DNA from: Candidatus Melainabacteria bacterium
GTDB taxonomy: Bacteria > Cyanobacteriota > Vampirovibrionia > Obscuribacterales > Obscuribacteraceae
Assembly (NCBI GenBank): GCA_003242885.1
Contig: QKMZ01000002.1
Span: forward strand, 310,001-374,000
Length of the DNA: 64,000 nt
Reading direction: 5' to 3'
Shown: positions 41,482 to 50,606 of the stretch, in pieces
Layout: every line of letters starts with the position of its first letter
Numbering within the stretch: the first letter of the stretch is position 1
Translations under genes and position numbers: made by a program
Notes under the pieces: generated by a model
Databases searched by the model: none
Seen by the model: the letters and a program-made list of their open reading frames with translations, nothing else
Told to the model about the DNA's origin: nothing

Positions 41482-43893
41482 TCAGTGCACCGAGAATGTT
41501 ATGCATGCAGATGGAGTGCCTATCTGCGCGCCATTTTTGTCACGCGCGATCGCTCTTATTTGGAAGAATCCGGCTCCCGTGAAGTCCTTTCTGCTCAGAG
41601 TTCTCTGTGCCGTAGACCCACCAATTTGCAGCTTCTTATCCACTGCTACTGAGATCTGATCATCTTTGAAATTGTCGAAGAAGTAGTTGGCTTTGCTTAC
41701 TTCCAGTGTAATATCGGCGACATTTCCCATTGTTGATGCATCGACACTTACTTGTGCTTTGTCGTCGCCGGCACACCAATATGTTCCGTTTTCGTTGACG
41801 CTTAATCCCGCAACTGTAACTTGAGGGCGGCAGCGCTCTTCCGGCTGTATTCTCAACGATTTGACTACCGAGTTGCCTGAAGGCATGGTCAAAAATAAAT
41901 CGTTGATGGTTGGTTTTTCAAACCATTTCCAGTTGCTTGAAAGCGGCACGTAAATCGTTTGGAATGGCTCTTTACCGCTCTCTGTAAGCGTTACTGAGCT
42001 GATCTGCCGTTGTTCCTCCGCATTTGCCGAAACAAACGCATTAATCTGTTTTTTACCTCCGCCCGGGAGGCTTTCAGTCTTAACCTCTATGACAGCATAG
42101 TCTTCTTTGAGCGGATTCAAATGTAGTTGTGACAGTTGAATGCCCTGAGTGCCGTCATTTTTGTCGAAGGCTAGACCATCTTGCTCAATTGATAATAGTC
42201 CAGCCTTGCCTCCGGTTTTTATTCCTTGCATTTGATTGCCGGGAGTAATTTTGAAATCCCTTGCTGTTCCGCCGGCAAACTCGACCTTATTGAACTGTCT
42301 CTTTTCGCTGGACCAAGCGAATACTTCCGCGCCGCTAGAAGCCAGTGATTTGAACCTTTGCGCATTCATTCTATATTCCGGAGAATACATTTCGGGATCG
42401 AAAGTTGCAAAAGCTCTTTTCGGTTGTTCCTCTGCAAATGGTGGAAGAACGGCAGATTTAAATGTGTCTCCGTTCAAAATCATGTGAGTTCCTTTTGACT
42501 CCTTGGGAATGCCGAGAAAAACTGCCGGCACCCCAGTTTCATTTTTTAGAATTGCTCTTGCTGCTATTGCGGTAGCTTTCACTTCTTTGCCGGCATTTAC
42601 CCATATCAGGTCTGTCTTTGCTGCTACATAACCCCATACAAGGGCAAGTGATACTGCCACCGCTGACGATACCGTAAAGAGCGAGCGGTCCAAAAGTTTT
42701 TCGTCACTCTCATCGTTTTGAAATAGAGCAACAGCCAAAAGGGTTGACAAAGGCATTGTGAAAAAGAATAGAAAGCGAGCACCTTCCAAGTTGTATCCGA
42801 TGCCCCACAACTTATAAATCGGCAGGAGCGTCGTGACAAACCAGCCCCCGAGGAATATCAACAATTTGAGCGGTATTTGGCGTGCCAGAAGCCGAACGGC
42901 AAAGTTGCAGAAAAGCAAGCAGTAAAGGACGAGGAGAAAGCCCCAGATCAGATGCGCGGATTGAAAATGCCCCTGCACCAGAGGAAAAGCGATTCTTTGA
43001 AGGGTGTCGACATCGAGCCACCTAGCAATAGCATTCTCATCCTGACTGGCTCCAAATCCGGCTACATAGCCGCCCACCAGAGTTCCAAGGCACAAAAAAC
43101 GAACGATGAAATATGCAACGGTCGCGGCCAAAAATGGCCAGGAAAAGGTGATGGCGCGCTTGAACGCAATCACAGGGTTGCCGTCCTGGCGGGTTTGTCC
43201 CGGCACGTAAAGCCAGCCTACGAGAAATGCAATTACAGGAATGCCGATCGCCATCTCTTTGACGAGCAGCCCCGAAATAAATGCGGCAAGGGCAATCCCT
43301 GTAATTAGTCGAGATTTCGACTTGCTCAAGAGCAAGATTGCCAGAAACGATATTTCGTAGAAGAAGGCGCTGACGATATCTACCCGACCAAGAACCCAGG
43401 AGACGCTCTCGCAGTGAAGCGGACTGAGCGCAAAAAGTCCCGCTGCGGTTAGAGCCGTCAGCCTATTGCGCAGCGCACTCTTGCTCGACCCAAGTTGTAA
43501 AACAATCAGATAGAGAAGCGCGGCATCAAGAACGTAGAAGAGCAAGTTGGTTGCGTAAAAACCAACGGCATTTGCTTTCCATATGAAGAAGTCGATGAGC
43601 AAAGACAATAGAAGGAACGGGCGATAAACGCTCATTCCCGGAATTTGCATGTAATTGCCTGTGAAATTAGCAAGAAAGAGATTAGGTTCGGCTGTGCACA
43701 TCCTGTGCAAATAGCGGATTTCGCCCAGATCATCAGCAAGAAAGTAGCTGGTTATGGTTCGTCCGAATACTGCAATGACGCAAATCAGAATCAGAAGCAA
43801 GTCGATATAAATGCTCGACGGCACTGATTTGAGAAAAGCCCCCTGGCGCCGCTGGCTTTCGCTCGTGCTTTCTGTTTGTAAGGTATTGTTCAT
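41482..43893 (-). CDS. GT-C-like membrane protein with periplasmic beta domains
   Basis: An 803-residue protein. About eleven helices in residues 25-430 follow a GT-C layout, with YFLADDLGEI (acidic pair) in the first loop, VYRPFLLLSLLIDFFIWKAN and SPLHCESVSWVLGRVD. These resemble bacterial protein/lipid mannosyltransferase-like families. Residues about 490-803 form beta-rich extracytoplasmic domains. I chose the ATG at 43893 (MNNTLQTEST); an upstream start at 44013 would add 40 residues of unlikely character. It converges on the Wzt gene with a 3-bp gap. Specificity unknown. Confidence 0.72.
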   Translation of the reverse strand: MNNTLQTESTSESQRRQGAFLKSVPSSIYIDLLLILICVIAVFGRTITSYFLADDLGEIRYLHRMCTAEPNLFLANFTGNYMQIPGMSVYRPFLLLSLLIDFFIWKANAVGFYATNLLFYVLDAALLYLIVLQLGSSKSALRNRLTALTAAGLFALSPLHCESVSWVLGRVDIVSAFFYEISFLAILLLSKSKSRLITGIALAAFISGLLVKEMAIGIPVIAFLVGWLYVPGQTRQDGNPVIAFKRAITFSWPFLAATVAYFIVRFLCLGTLVGGYVAGFGASQDENAIARWLDVDTLQRIAFPLVQGHFQSAHLIWGFLLVLYCLLFCNFAVRLLARQIPLKLLIFLGGWFVTTLLPIYKLWGIGYNLEGARFLFFFTMPLSTLLAVALFQNDESDEKLLDRSLFTVSSAVAVSLALVWGYVAAKTDLIWVNAGKEVKATAIAARAILKNETGVPAVFLGIPKESKGTHMILNGDTFKSAVLPPFAEEQPKRAFATFDPEMYSPEYRMNAQRFKSLASSGAEVFAWSSEKRQFNKVEFAGGTARDFKITPGNQMQGIKTGGKAGLLSIEQDGLAFDKNDGTQGIQLSQLHLNPLKEDYAVIEVKTESLPGGGKKQINAFVSANAEEQRQISSVTLTESGKEPFQTIYVPLSSNWKWFEKPTINDLFLTMPSGNSVVKSLRIQPEERCRPQVTVAGLSVNENGTYWCAGDDKAQVSVDASTMGNVADITLEVSKANYFFDNFKDDQISVAVDKKLQIGGSTAQRTLSRKDFTGAGFFQIRAIARDKNGAQIGTPSACITFSVH

Positions 43894-44104
43894 TGCTCGA
43901 TTTTGTAAGCCGGTCACTATTCTAGCGCGAGGAGGTGTCACGGCTTGAGAACCTGAGCTGCGGACGTACACGGAGCTTCGCATGTTAAATTTTTCTATGG
44001 CAAAAGGCGGCATTCGGGAAGGGGAGTTGCTTTTCCCTCAGTCATATCTTTCAGTTAACGCATTGAAAACGGCGACGTAACACCGTTCAAGCTAGAATTG
44101 AGCT

Positions 44105-44119
44105 GGGTCTTAATGACCC
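44105..44119. other. Small inverted repeat in a divergent promoter region
   Basis: GGGTC-TTAAT-GACCC lies 37 bp before the GTG of the next gene, in the 262-bp gap between divergent membrane-protein genes. Possible operator; no other feature stands out in this gap. Confidence 0.25.
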
Positions 44120-44155
44120 GACCAAACTTAGATACCCGATATTAGCGATAACCGT

Positions 44156-45862
44156 GTGCAAAGTACCGCCGACGATTCTCCAGACAAGACGGATGTCTCT
44201 CTAGCAGAGCCGGAAGCGAGTCGCCGCTCTCTAAGCCTTTCTGTAGCTTGCGCGCTAGTCGTATCGCTGCTCTTTTCCAGCTTGCTTTTCTATTGGTACT
44301 GTCTAGATAACAGGCAGCCGTCCATGGATGAAGCCGGGCATATCCTTTGTGCATTCAAATACACCGACCTTTTCAACCACCCTCACATTCTCAAGCTCTG
44401 GTGGTATAAGAAGCTTCTCACGGTCAACAATTTCTATCCGCCGGCTGTCTACGCCTTCAATGGGATGCTGAAGCTTTGCCTGGGTCCGGCCCATTTTGTC
44501 GATTGTCTTTCGCTTTGCATTTACGACTTCATTCTGACTATTTCAGTCTTTGCTACGGCATTGCTTTTGACCGGTCGGCGATTGGCAGGGATCTTCGCTG
44601 CGATAGTCGTCAATCTGTACAGTGAGCTAATTTTTTTGAGCCACACGTATTTGCTTGACTTTCAAGTCGCGGCCATGATTTCGGTGGGTGTTCTTTCGCT
44701 TGTGTGGTGGAGCAAGAAGCCTGATTGGAAGCGTACCGCTGTCTGTAGCCTGGCTTTGACTCTGGTTTTAGCGACCAAGCAAGTCGCCGGTGCCTTCCTT
44801 GCTGGTCCCGGCTTCTATTACTTTTTGACGCTCCTAATCCGTAAACCACCTGGTTGGAAGCTGCAAATCGTCCAATTGATAAGCATGGCTGTGATTGCCG
44901 TCTTGCTTATGGTTCCGTGGGCAGTGGCAAGTTATGGATTTATCTCGGAATTTGCTGAGACCAACAAAAAGGTGATCACCTCGACGGAAGGCGCCATTAC
45001 GCTTCCGCAAGCATTGCAGCGGGGCATTCGATATTATTCGTTCGCACTGCCGCAGATGATGACTCCGCTTCTTTTAGCTTACGCTGCAGCGGCATTTTGC
45101 TTCATCGGAAAGACTTTGCACTTACGTCTTTTGCCTGTTCTTTTGACAGCTGTCGGCGTTTTGATAATCAGTCTTTTGCCCTGGCAATACCCGCATCATC
45201 GCTATATTGCAGGCGCTTTGATTGTCCCTGCGATTTACACTGGGGCGCTCTTCTTGCGAATGTGGGATTTCAAATTCAAGCCGTTTGCTCCGCTTTCCAA
45301 AATCGTGGTTTCTGCGCTGGTTGTACTGGGGCTGCTCCAGTACTTCTCTCTCTGCTTCTTCCCGTATCCATTTAGCCAGCCTGCTTTTATGTCCGGTCTC
45401 TCCGATGCACTCGATGCTAAATCCAGTTCGATGGGCACCAGTGACAAAGGAAAGGCAAATCCAGTGCCATTCCAAGACTGGGGGCACAAATGGGTTTTGG
45501 ATACGATCGCAAAACGCGATCCTAATCAGCCTGTGTGGTTGAACGTGATGGCTAACCACGTTGAATACAACCCGCACACTTTTACCTTGATGGGTAAGGC
45601 AATTGGAAGTGCCGTCAGACCTACAAGTTCACGCACCTGGACTGTCCTGGGTGACACAGTCACTTACAGCCCTGAGTCGGCTCTGTATTATCAGTGGTAT
45701 TTGCTCAAGTCCGGATATGCCGGGCTGCGCTTGCTAAATCCCGAGTCGGAGAAAGCAAATGCCGACATACTGAAATTTGTCAAAGAGTCGGGCAAATTTG
45801 AACTAATTGCTGAAAAGAAAGTGCCGGACGGTAGCGAGATATTGCTCTACAGACAGAAGTAA
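44156..45862 (+). CDS. GT39/ArnT-like (PMT_2) glycosyltransferase
   Basis: A 568-residue polytopic protein. The first external loop holds PSMDEAGHILCAFKY near residues 57-71; the acidic DE pair corresponds to the catalytic acid of ArnT/PMT-type GT-C enzymes. About eleven helices follow and then a 150-residue extracytoplasmic C-terminal domain. LLDFQVAAMISVGVLSLVWW and LATKQVAGAFLAGPGFYYF also fit the PMT_2 family. It probably transfers a sugar from polyprenyl phosphate to an exported glycan or lipid. GTG start at 44156, no strong ribosome site. It converges on the GT4 gene, 3 bp apart. Confidence 0.78.
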   Translation: MQSTADDSPDKTDVSLAEPEASRRSLSLSVACALVVSLLFSSLLFYWYCLDNRQPSMDEAGHILCAFKYTDLFNHPHILKLWWYKKLLTVNNFYPPAVYAFNGMLKLCLGPAHFVDCLSLCIYDFILTISVFATALLLTGRRLAGIFAAIVVNLYSELIFLSHTYLLDFQVAAMISVGVLSLVWWSKKPDWKRTAVCSLALTLVLATKQVAGAFLAGPGFYYFLTLLIRKPPGWKLQIVQLISMAVIAVLLMVPWAVASYGFISEFAETNKKVITSTEGAITLPQALQRGIRYYSFALPQMMTPLLLAYAAAAFCFIGKTLHLRLLPVLLTAVGVLIISLLPWQYPHHRYIAGALIVPAIYTGALFLRMWDFKFKPFAPLSKIVVSALVVLGLLQYFSLCFFPYPFSQPAFMSGLSDALDAKSSSMGTSDKGKANPVPFQDWGHKWVLDTIAKRDPNQPVWLNVMANHVEYNPHTFTLMGKAIGSAVRPTSSRTWTVLGDTVTYSPESALYYQWYLLKSGYAGLRLLNPESEKANADILKFVKESGKFELIAEKKVPDGSEILLYRQK

Positions 45863-45865
45863 AAG

Positions 45866-47254
45866 CTATTTGCTTCCTGCTGTTTCGCGGTTGCGGAATT
45901 TCTTCAACCAGTGAGAAACTCTAAATCTGAACGAACGCACAAAAAGCAAGTCATAGAGCCATTGATCGAGCCCTTTTGTTATTGAACGCCCTTGCGAAAT
46001 TAAATTCTGCATGCGCTCTATTTTTTCTTTTCGCCTGCTTGCTTTGAACTTTTCGATTGCATTTTCGTAGTTTTTGACTAGTTGGTCGGCGTTGGATTTG
46101 CGGCAATGATTGGCGAGAATATACTTGCGTGCTTCGGTTGAGAGCCTGGTGCGCAGTTGTTCGTCCTTAAGCAAATCGACTAATTTCGCAGCCACTGCAC
46201 CAACGGTGAAATCAGCCGGCTGGTGTAAAAACTCATTGCTGGAAAGAAAGTCCAGGGTGGAGCAGTTGTTTTCTATGACGATTGGTTTGCCGCAAGAAAG
46301 TGGCTCCAACACTGCATAAGGAGCCAGGCTCTTCCAGTCAAGAACAAGCCCGCAAACACTGTTGCGCCATAGTCCGGGCATCAATAAGCGCGACATCATA
46401 TGATTGATTACCATGTCGCATTCGATGCCGGATTGGGCAAGGGCAGCTTTCATTTCGCTCTCGCTACTCTCGGAATAGATATCGTGAGCGACGATTGTCA
46501 GCCAGAGATCTGGGATTTGCTTTTTGACTGCCGTGACTATTTCACTGACGAGATTTTTGTATTTTTCGGATTCTATGGAAGTGTGGATAAGTAGAGAGGG
46601 TCTGCCTTTTGTATCGATTGCCAGAGGACCTTCGGGCGAGAAGTCGGCGGTGTTGAGTGAGTAATTGCTGCGGTAGATTTGCTCGCCTTTTCCATTTTCA
46701 GTATTGAATTTCGGTTGCCCGATAGTTGTGACAGATGTGGCGCTATTAGCTGAAAGCGAGCGCAGCGTACTGGAAATCAATTTCTCGAACCTGAAACCAG
46801 AGTCTCCAATCAGGTCCAGCTCTCTCGACAGAAATGCCGGCGGGTTGTCGTATACGCGAGCCACAACCGGGCAGTCAGACATTATCGAGGCGACAAGACT
46901 CTCTGCAGAAAATTCTGCCACATCAACTATATCGAACTCCGATGTTTCGCTGGCTTTTAGAAATGCTTGCCAGGATGACAGGTTGAGATTCATCAGCACT
47001 CTTGCTTGCGGCAACGAGTTGGCGACCAGGCTATTGTTGCTGCCATGGCTGCGCCAATCAGTGCGAATCACCTTCAAGCCGTCTTGAACCGTTTCAGCCA
47101 CGTGTTTTTCAGCACAGGCAATAACCTCGACCTGGTAACCTCTTTGATAAAGTTCTTCAGCCAATTCCATCGCGTCGCGACCTGGTCCGTACCAGCCGAA
47201 ATCCGGTGGGAAGTGCGGCGTTATCATGCAAACTTTGAGTGGTTCTTTGTGCAT
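45866..47254 (-). CDS. GT4-like glycosyltransferase with degenerate donor motif and helical tail
   Basis: A 462-residue GT-B protein starting KVCMITPHFPPDFGWYGPGR. The donor-domain motif reads SLAPYAVLEPLSCGKPIVIE: the second glutamate of E-x7-E is kept but the first is serine, and the usual GG-x-x-E loop is replaced by NNCSTLDFL. Catalysis may be altered. The tail ends LDQWLYDLLFVRSFRFRVSH, related to 10057, 22875 and especially 38194. Its start is 6 bp after the stop of the DUF4915-like gene, so the two are one operon. Confidence 0.78.
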   Translation of the reverse strand: MHKEPLKVCMITPHFPPDFGWYGPGRDAMELAEELYQRGYQVEVIACAEKHVAETVQDGLKVIRTDWRSHGSNNSLVANSLPQARVLMNLNLSSWQAFLKASETSEFDIVDVAEFSAESLVASIMSDCPVVARVYDNPPAFLSRELDLIGDSGFRFEKLISSTLRSLSANSATSVTTIGQPKFNTENGKGEQIYRSNYSLNTADFSPEGPLAIDTKGRPSLLIHTSIESEKYKNLVSEIVTAVKKQIPDLWLTIVAHDIYSESSESEMKAALAQSGIECDMVINHMMSRLLMPGLWRNSVCGLVLDWKSLAPYAVLEPLSCGKPIVIENNCSTLDFLSSNEFLHQPADFTVGAVAAKLVDLLKDEQLRTRLSTEARKYILANHCRKSNADQLVKNYENAIEKFKASRRKEKIERMQNLISQGRSITKGLDQWLYDLLFVRSFRFRVSHWLKKFRNRETAGSK

Positions 47255-47260
47255 CGTCTC

Positions 47261-48148
47261 TTAGTTGTTGACCGCAAGAACATCGTAGATTTCCGCTTGT
47301 GGAAGCGAAACTCTTCGGAGCGTTGCGAATGTTTTTCTGTCGACCACGGCTAACTGTGCAGAAGGTATGCACTCATCGCCATCTTTCGTATCGGCTCGGT
47401 GCCGCAGACTGCTCAAGCCTACATAGATTTTGTCTTTTGTGATCTCCATTCCGCGTGGAAAAGTGCCAGGAAAGGAAATCATCTTCTTTTCGTCTTTGTT
47501 GTGGTAGCTGACGCCCTCGCCGCGTGAATCGCATACATAGACTGCGCCGTTTTCGTCGCGTCGAGGCGTGTGTGGTGCGGAATAACCGTCGAAAAGAGTT
47601 TCGTGCGTTTTCACATCATAGAGAATTCCAGAGCCTTGGGTGCGGCCTTTGTAACCTCTGTAAGTAGTGAATTTGCCGAAGGCAGTCGCCACTAATCTGC
47701 CGTCCCAAACATCCAGGCAGTTGATGTGGCAGGAATCTCCGTATCCATGCATTGGCCAGCTTTCGCGCACGCGGCCGGTCATGTCCACAATGGCTACTTC
47801 GTTTGTACCGGTCGAAACAACGTACAGCTGATCGTCAATCATGCGCACATCATGGATGTCGCCTAGTTTGCTGCTGATTATCGTTTGCACCGGTTTACCG
47901 GGCTCGTAAATGAGCAGGTTCATGCAAGAAGCTGACATGACTGAAACGTACAGTCTGTTGCCCTCCAGCCATAATCCGCTGCATCCCGGCAAGGAGAAGC
48001 AAAATGCTTTGCCCTTCTCAAGTAAGACCAGTCCGTCTTTCTCGCCTGAGTTCGGAATAGAAATTAGGAGTGTATCGTCGATACCCTCGTATTCGGTTGA
48101 TTCCAAGACTTCGCACGGAATCGTTGATTTCAAAAACTCAGTAAGCAA
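47261..48148 (-). CDS. DUF4915/TIGR03032-like beta-propeller protein
   Basis: A 295-residue protein of predominantly short beta segments. Blocks DSCHINCLDVWDGRLVATAFG, APHTPRRDENGAVYVCDSRG and FPRGMEITKDKIYVGLSSLR correspond in order to the conserved signature of the TIGR03032/DUF4915 group. The second member at 50606 shows the same plan. The function of the group is not known; members are often next to glycosyltransferases and sulfotransferases, which is also true here. No signal peptide, so it is probably cytoplasmic. Operon with the GT4 at 45866. Confidence 0.72.
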   Translation of the reverse strand: MLTEFLKSTIPCEVLESTEYEGIDDTLLISIPNSGEKDGLVLLEKGKAFCFSLPGCSGLWLEGNRLYVSVMSASCMNLLIYEPGKPVQTIISSKLGDIHDVRMIDDQLYVVSTGTNEVAIVDMTGRVRESWPMHGYGDSCHINCLDVWDGRLVATAFGKFTTYRGYKGRTQGSGILYDVKTHETLFDGYSAPHTPRRDENGAVYVCDSRGEGVSYHNKDEKKMISFPGTFPRGMEITKDKIYVGLSSLRHRADTKDGDECIPSAQLAVVDRKTFATLRRVSLPQAEIYDVLAVNN

Positions 48149-48202
48149 CTGTGTCTACCCTGGCATGTCCCGCTTGGCGGCAATCGAGGCGCCTGGAGAC
48201 TC

Positions 48203-48232
48203 TATATCGTCAGTCGCGCACAATTGTATCAA
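48203..48232 (-). promoter_or_regulatory. Candidate promoter for the DUF4915-GT4 operon
   Basis: On the minus strand TTGATA (48232-48227) and GATATA (48208-48203) are 18 bp apart, 54 bp before the start codon at 48148. Sequence match only. Confidence 0.33.
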
Positions 48233-48337
48233 CTGGCGATCACCGGCAATTGTCGGTAATGTGATTATGTTCTGAACTATCGCTTCAGCTGGTTAAACTT
48301 TTTCCATGTTCTATACGTGTATATGGATATATAGAGG

Positions 48338-49633
48338 TCAGAGAGCTTCGACTGTTTCATCTCCCGCCTCTGCGGCGGTTTTTTTGCGGCGGGCGCCATT
48401 TTCATCGGTCAGTTCGAGCGATATCTCATTCATGATTTCTCTTGCTTTACCCATCAATCGCTCCTTTCTTTCCGGGGCTATTTCTGCCAGGTAAGTGTCA
48501 AGTGCCACCATGGGCGATGACACTACTGATTCATTCAACTGCGGCAGACGAGCCCGCGAGTGGCTGACTATAATTTCCGGCAGAAATTTCGCTGAAAGCG
48601 CGGAACTCGCGGCTTTTCGCAGTAAGTCTTCTCGCACATCGGGCAATTGGGTTTGGTCGATTTTATAGCGCAGGCGCAGTACGCAGCCTGGCAAAATGCC
48701 TGTTTGAATCTTTTTCACCAGGTCTGCAGTTGGGTCTTCGGACTTCGTGACGTCAATGTCCAGAGTAATAAAAGGGCGCGGATTCACTGATATGAAGCGC
48801 CACTTTGTATTGCCTCTTTCCAGATCTACATGGATAAATCCTTTGTCCTGGCTTTCCTCTCCAAAGTCGACTCTTTCAAGGCTGCCTGAGTAAACGATGA
48901 TCGGGTGGTTTTCTTTAATCGTTTGGAATTTGTGCACGTGCCCCAAGGCGACATAATCTACTTTCGGATGGACAAAAATGTCTGTTGGAAAAGTCTGCGT
49001 GTACCCGATAAGAAGTTCCTCTTCAATGCCTGCAGTGGCGGTATCTACAGTCATGTGAGCAGTCACAACCGTGGCAATGTCCGGATCTAAATCCTGGAAA
49101 TAGCCTGCCAGAAGCAGCCGAACATGATCGACAAGAATTCTATCCAGCTCTCTTGCCGACTTATCCGCATATTTATCCAGCGTCATGAGCTGGTGCTTGG
49201 TGAGATGCGGCAACCCCACCAACTGCATTGGTCCATTTTTTGTTTCTAGTTTGATTGAAACAGGCTGATCGACGGTGATAACGCCTGGTACTTCTAGACT
49301 TTGGAAGACGGAAAGAGAATGACTCGTTGTAGAACGAAGAATCTGATCGTGATTGCCGACGACAAGAATTGTCTGGATATCGGCTTGAGACAGGCGACGC
49401 AACTGCCGCGCAAACATCTTTTGATAAACGGGCTCAGGTGACGCATTTCGGTAAGCGTCCCCAGAAAAAAGAAACACGTCCACCTTGTTTTCGATCGCGT
49501 GGTCGACAACTCTGGAAAGTGCTTCAACGAAGTCCTCGAAGCGAATGTTTAAGCCCGTGACCGGGTTCACCCGACCGTGCGATTCGCCAGAGCCGAAGTG
49601 AATATCTGAGACATGGACTAAAGAAGGGGGCAT
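48338..49633 (-). CDS. sbcD: DNA repair exonuclease subunit SbcD (Mre11-like)
   Basis: A 431-residue metallophosphoesterase. It has all Mre11 motifs: HVSDIHFG, LFSGDAY, VVGNHDQIL, a histidine in VTAHMTVD, and ALGHVHKFQ. With SbcC it normally trims hairpins and protein-blocked DNA ends. The ATG at 49633 is chosen because AAGGA precedes it; an upstream in-frame start at 49681 adds 16 residues with no homology. No sbcC follows: the downstream gene is the DUF4915-like protein, so the partner, if any, is elsewhere. Unrelated in function to the surrounding glycan genes. Confidence 0.88.
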   Translation of the reverse strand: MPPSLVHVSDIHFGSGESHGRVNPVTGLNIRFEDFVEALSRVVDHAIENKVDVFLFSGDAYRNASPEPVYQKMFARQLRRLSQADIQTILVVGNHDQILRSTTSHSLSVFQSLEVPGVITVDQPVSIKLETKNGPMQLVGLPHLTKHQLMTLDKYADKSARELDRILVDHVRLLLAGYFQDLDPDIATVVTAHMTVDTATAGIEEELLIGYTQTFPTDIFVHPKVDYVALGHVHKFQTIKENHPIIVYSGSLERVDFGEESQDKGFIHVDLERGNTKWRFISVNPRPFITLDIDVTKSEDPTADLVKKIQTGILPGCVLRLRYKIDQTQLPDVREDLLRKAASSALSAKFLPEIIVSHSRARLPQLNESVVSSPMVALDTYLAEIAPERKERLMGKAREIMNEISLELTDENGARRKKTAAEAGDETVEAL

Positions 49634-49856
49634 GATCCTTGGATTCCTTCGGGGTGGCCGAATTGCTTTGCCGCTAATCAAGCATTATAAGCAACGATAC
49701 GATGTAAAGGGTTGTTCTTGGCTGCAGGAAATTCCCAAAGATGAGCGCGTTTTTCTCTAAGATGCCGATAGTGGAATATTTCTAACCCCTGATAAACACA
49801 CAATTTCACCTTTTGCTGCGAAAATCTGCTTCTGCTGTCGCGGCACGCATGGTGCA

Positions 49857-50606
49857 GTGCGATGCCGGTTTGTATTTGAGTACGCGGGCGCACATTACGC
49901 ACCCCTGAGTATCGTGGGCGAAAACCATCTTGTTTCGATAATCCTTCCGGTCTGCAATCAAGCAGACCATATTGAGCCGATTATCAATGAATACGTAAAA
50001 GCGCTTGAAAAAGTTCAATCTGCTTACGAAATAATTCTCGTTACTAATGGCTGCAAGGATGGGTCGGCTGAAGTTTGTCGGCGGCTTGCCGAGATTAATC
50101 CTTCCATTCGTAGCATCGATAGCGAGAGCGGCGGCTGGGGGCTGGCTGTGCGTTTAGGTCTGAAGGAATCAAAAGGCGATCTTATTTGTTACACCAATTC
50201 GGCGCGCACCTCTGCTGAGCATCTGGTATTGCACATCTTGTATTCGATTGTCTTTCCTTCAGTCGTTGTTAAAGCCAACCGCAAAATTCGCGACAATTGG
50301 CGCCGCCGCCTTGGTTCGCTCATATATAATCTCGAATGCCGAGCCTTCTTCGATTTGCCTACCTGGGATATTAATGGCACACCGAAAGTGTTTCCACGTC
50401 ATTTTGAAAAATTGATGGCACTCAAACGAGATGACGATCTCATAGACGCGGAATTCAACTGGATCTGCAGGAAGGAAGGATATCCGGTCATCGAAGTGCC
50501 TGTGCTTTCCACCAAGCGTCACGGTGGAAAGTCCACCACAAACTATGGCTCTGCGCTCAAAATGTATTGGGGCGCATATCAATTGTGGAGTGAGGGCAAA
50601 AACTGA
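49857..50606 (+). CDS. GT2-like protein lacking the DxD motif
   Basis: A 249-residue (or shorter) GT-A fold protein related to the DPM-like GT2 at 19931. It has VSIILPVCNQADHIEPII and LVTNGCKDGSAEV, but where the paralogue has GFLDGDQQ it reads CYTNSART (residues 111-118), so both metal-binding aspartates are lost. Other conserved parts remain: WDINGTPKVFPRHFEKL and DDDLIDAEFNWICRKEGYPV. It may be a non-catalytic or unusual glycosyltransferase. Start is GTG at 49857 or GTG at 49914, which is nearer the first strand. Its stop overlaps the next gene's ATG by one base. Confidence 0.75.
   Translation: MRCRFVFEYAGAHYAPLSIVGENHLVSIILPVCNQADHIEPIINEYVKALEKVQSAYEIILVTNGCKDGSAEVCRRLAEINPSIRSIDSESGGWGLAVRLGLKESKGDLICYTNSARTSAEHLVLHILYSIVFPSVVVKANRKIRDNWRRRLGSLIYNLECRAFFDLPTWDINGTPKVFPRHFEKLMALKRDDDLIDAEFNWICRKEGYPVIEVPVLSTKRHGGKSTTNYGSALKMYWGAYQLWSEGKN

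Noticed and set aside
42877..43308. 143-residue plus-strand frame inside the GT-C gene at 41482
   Set aside because: Reads antisense to hydrophobic helices, which produces polar shadows; no family match.
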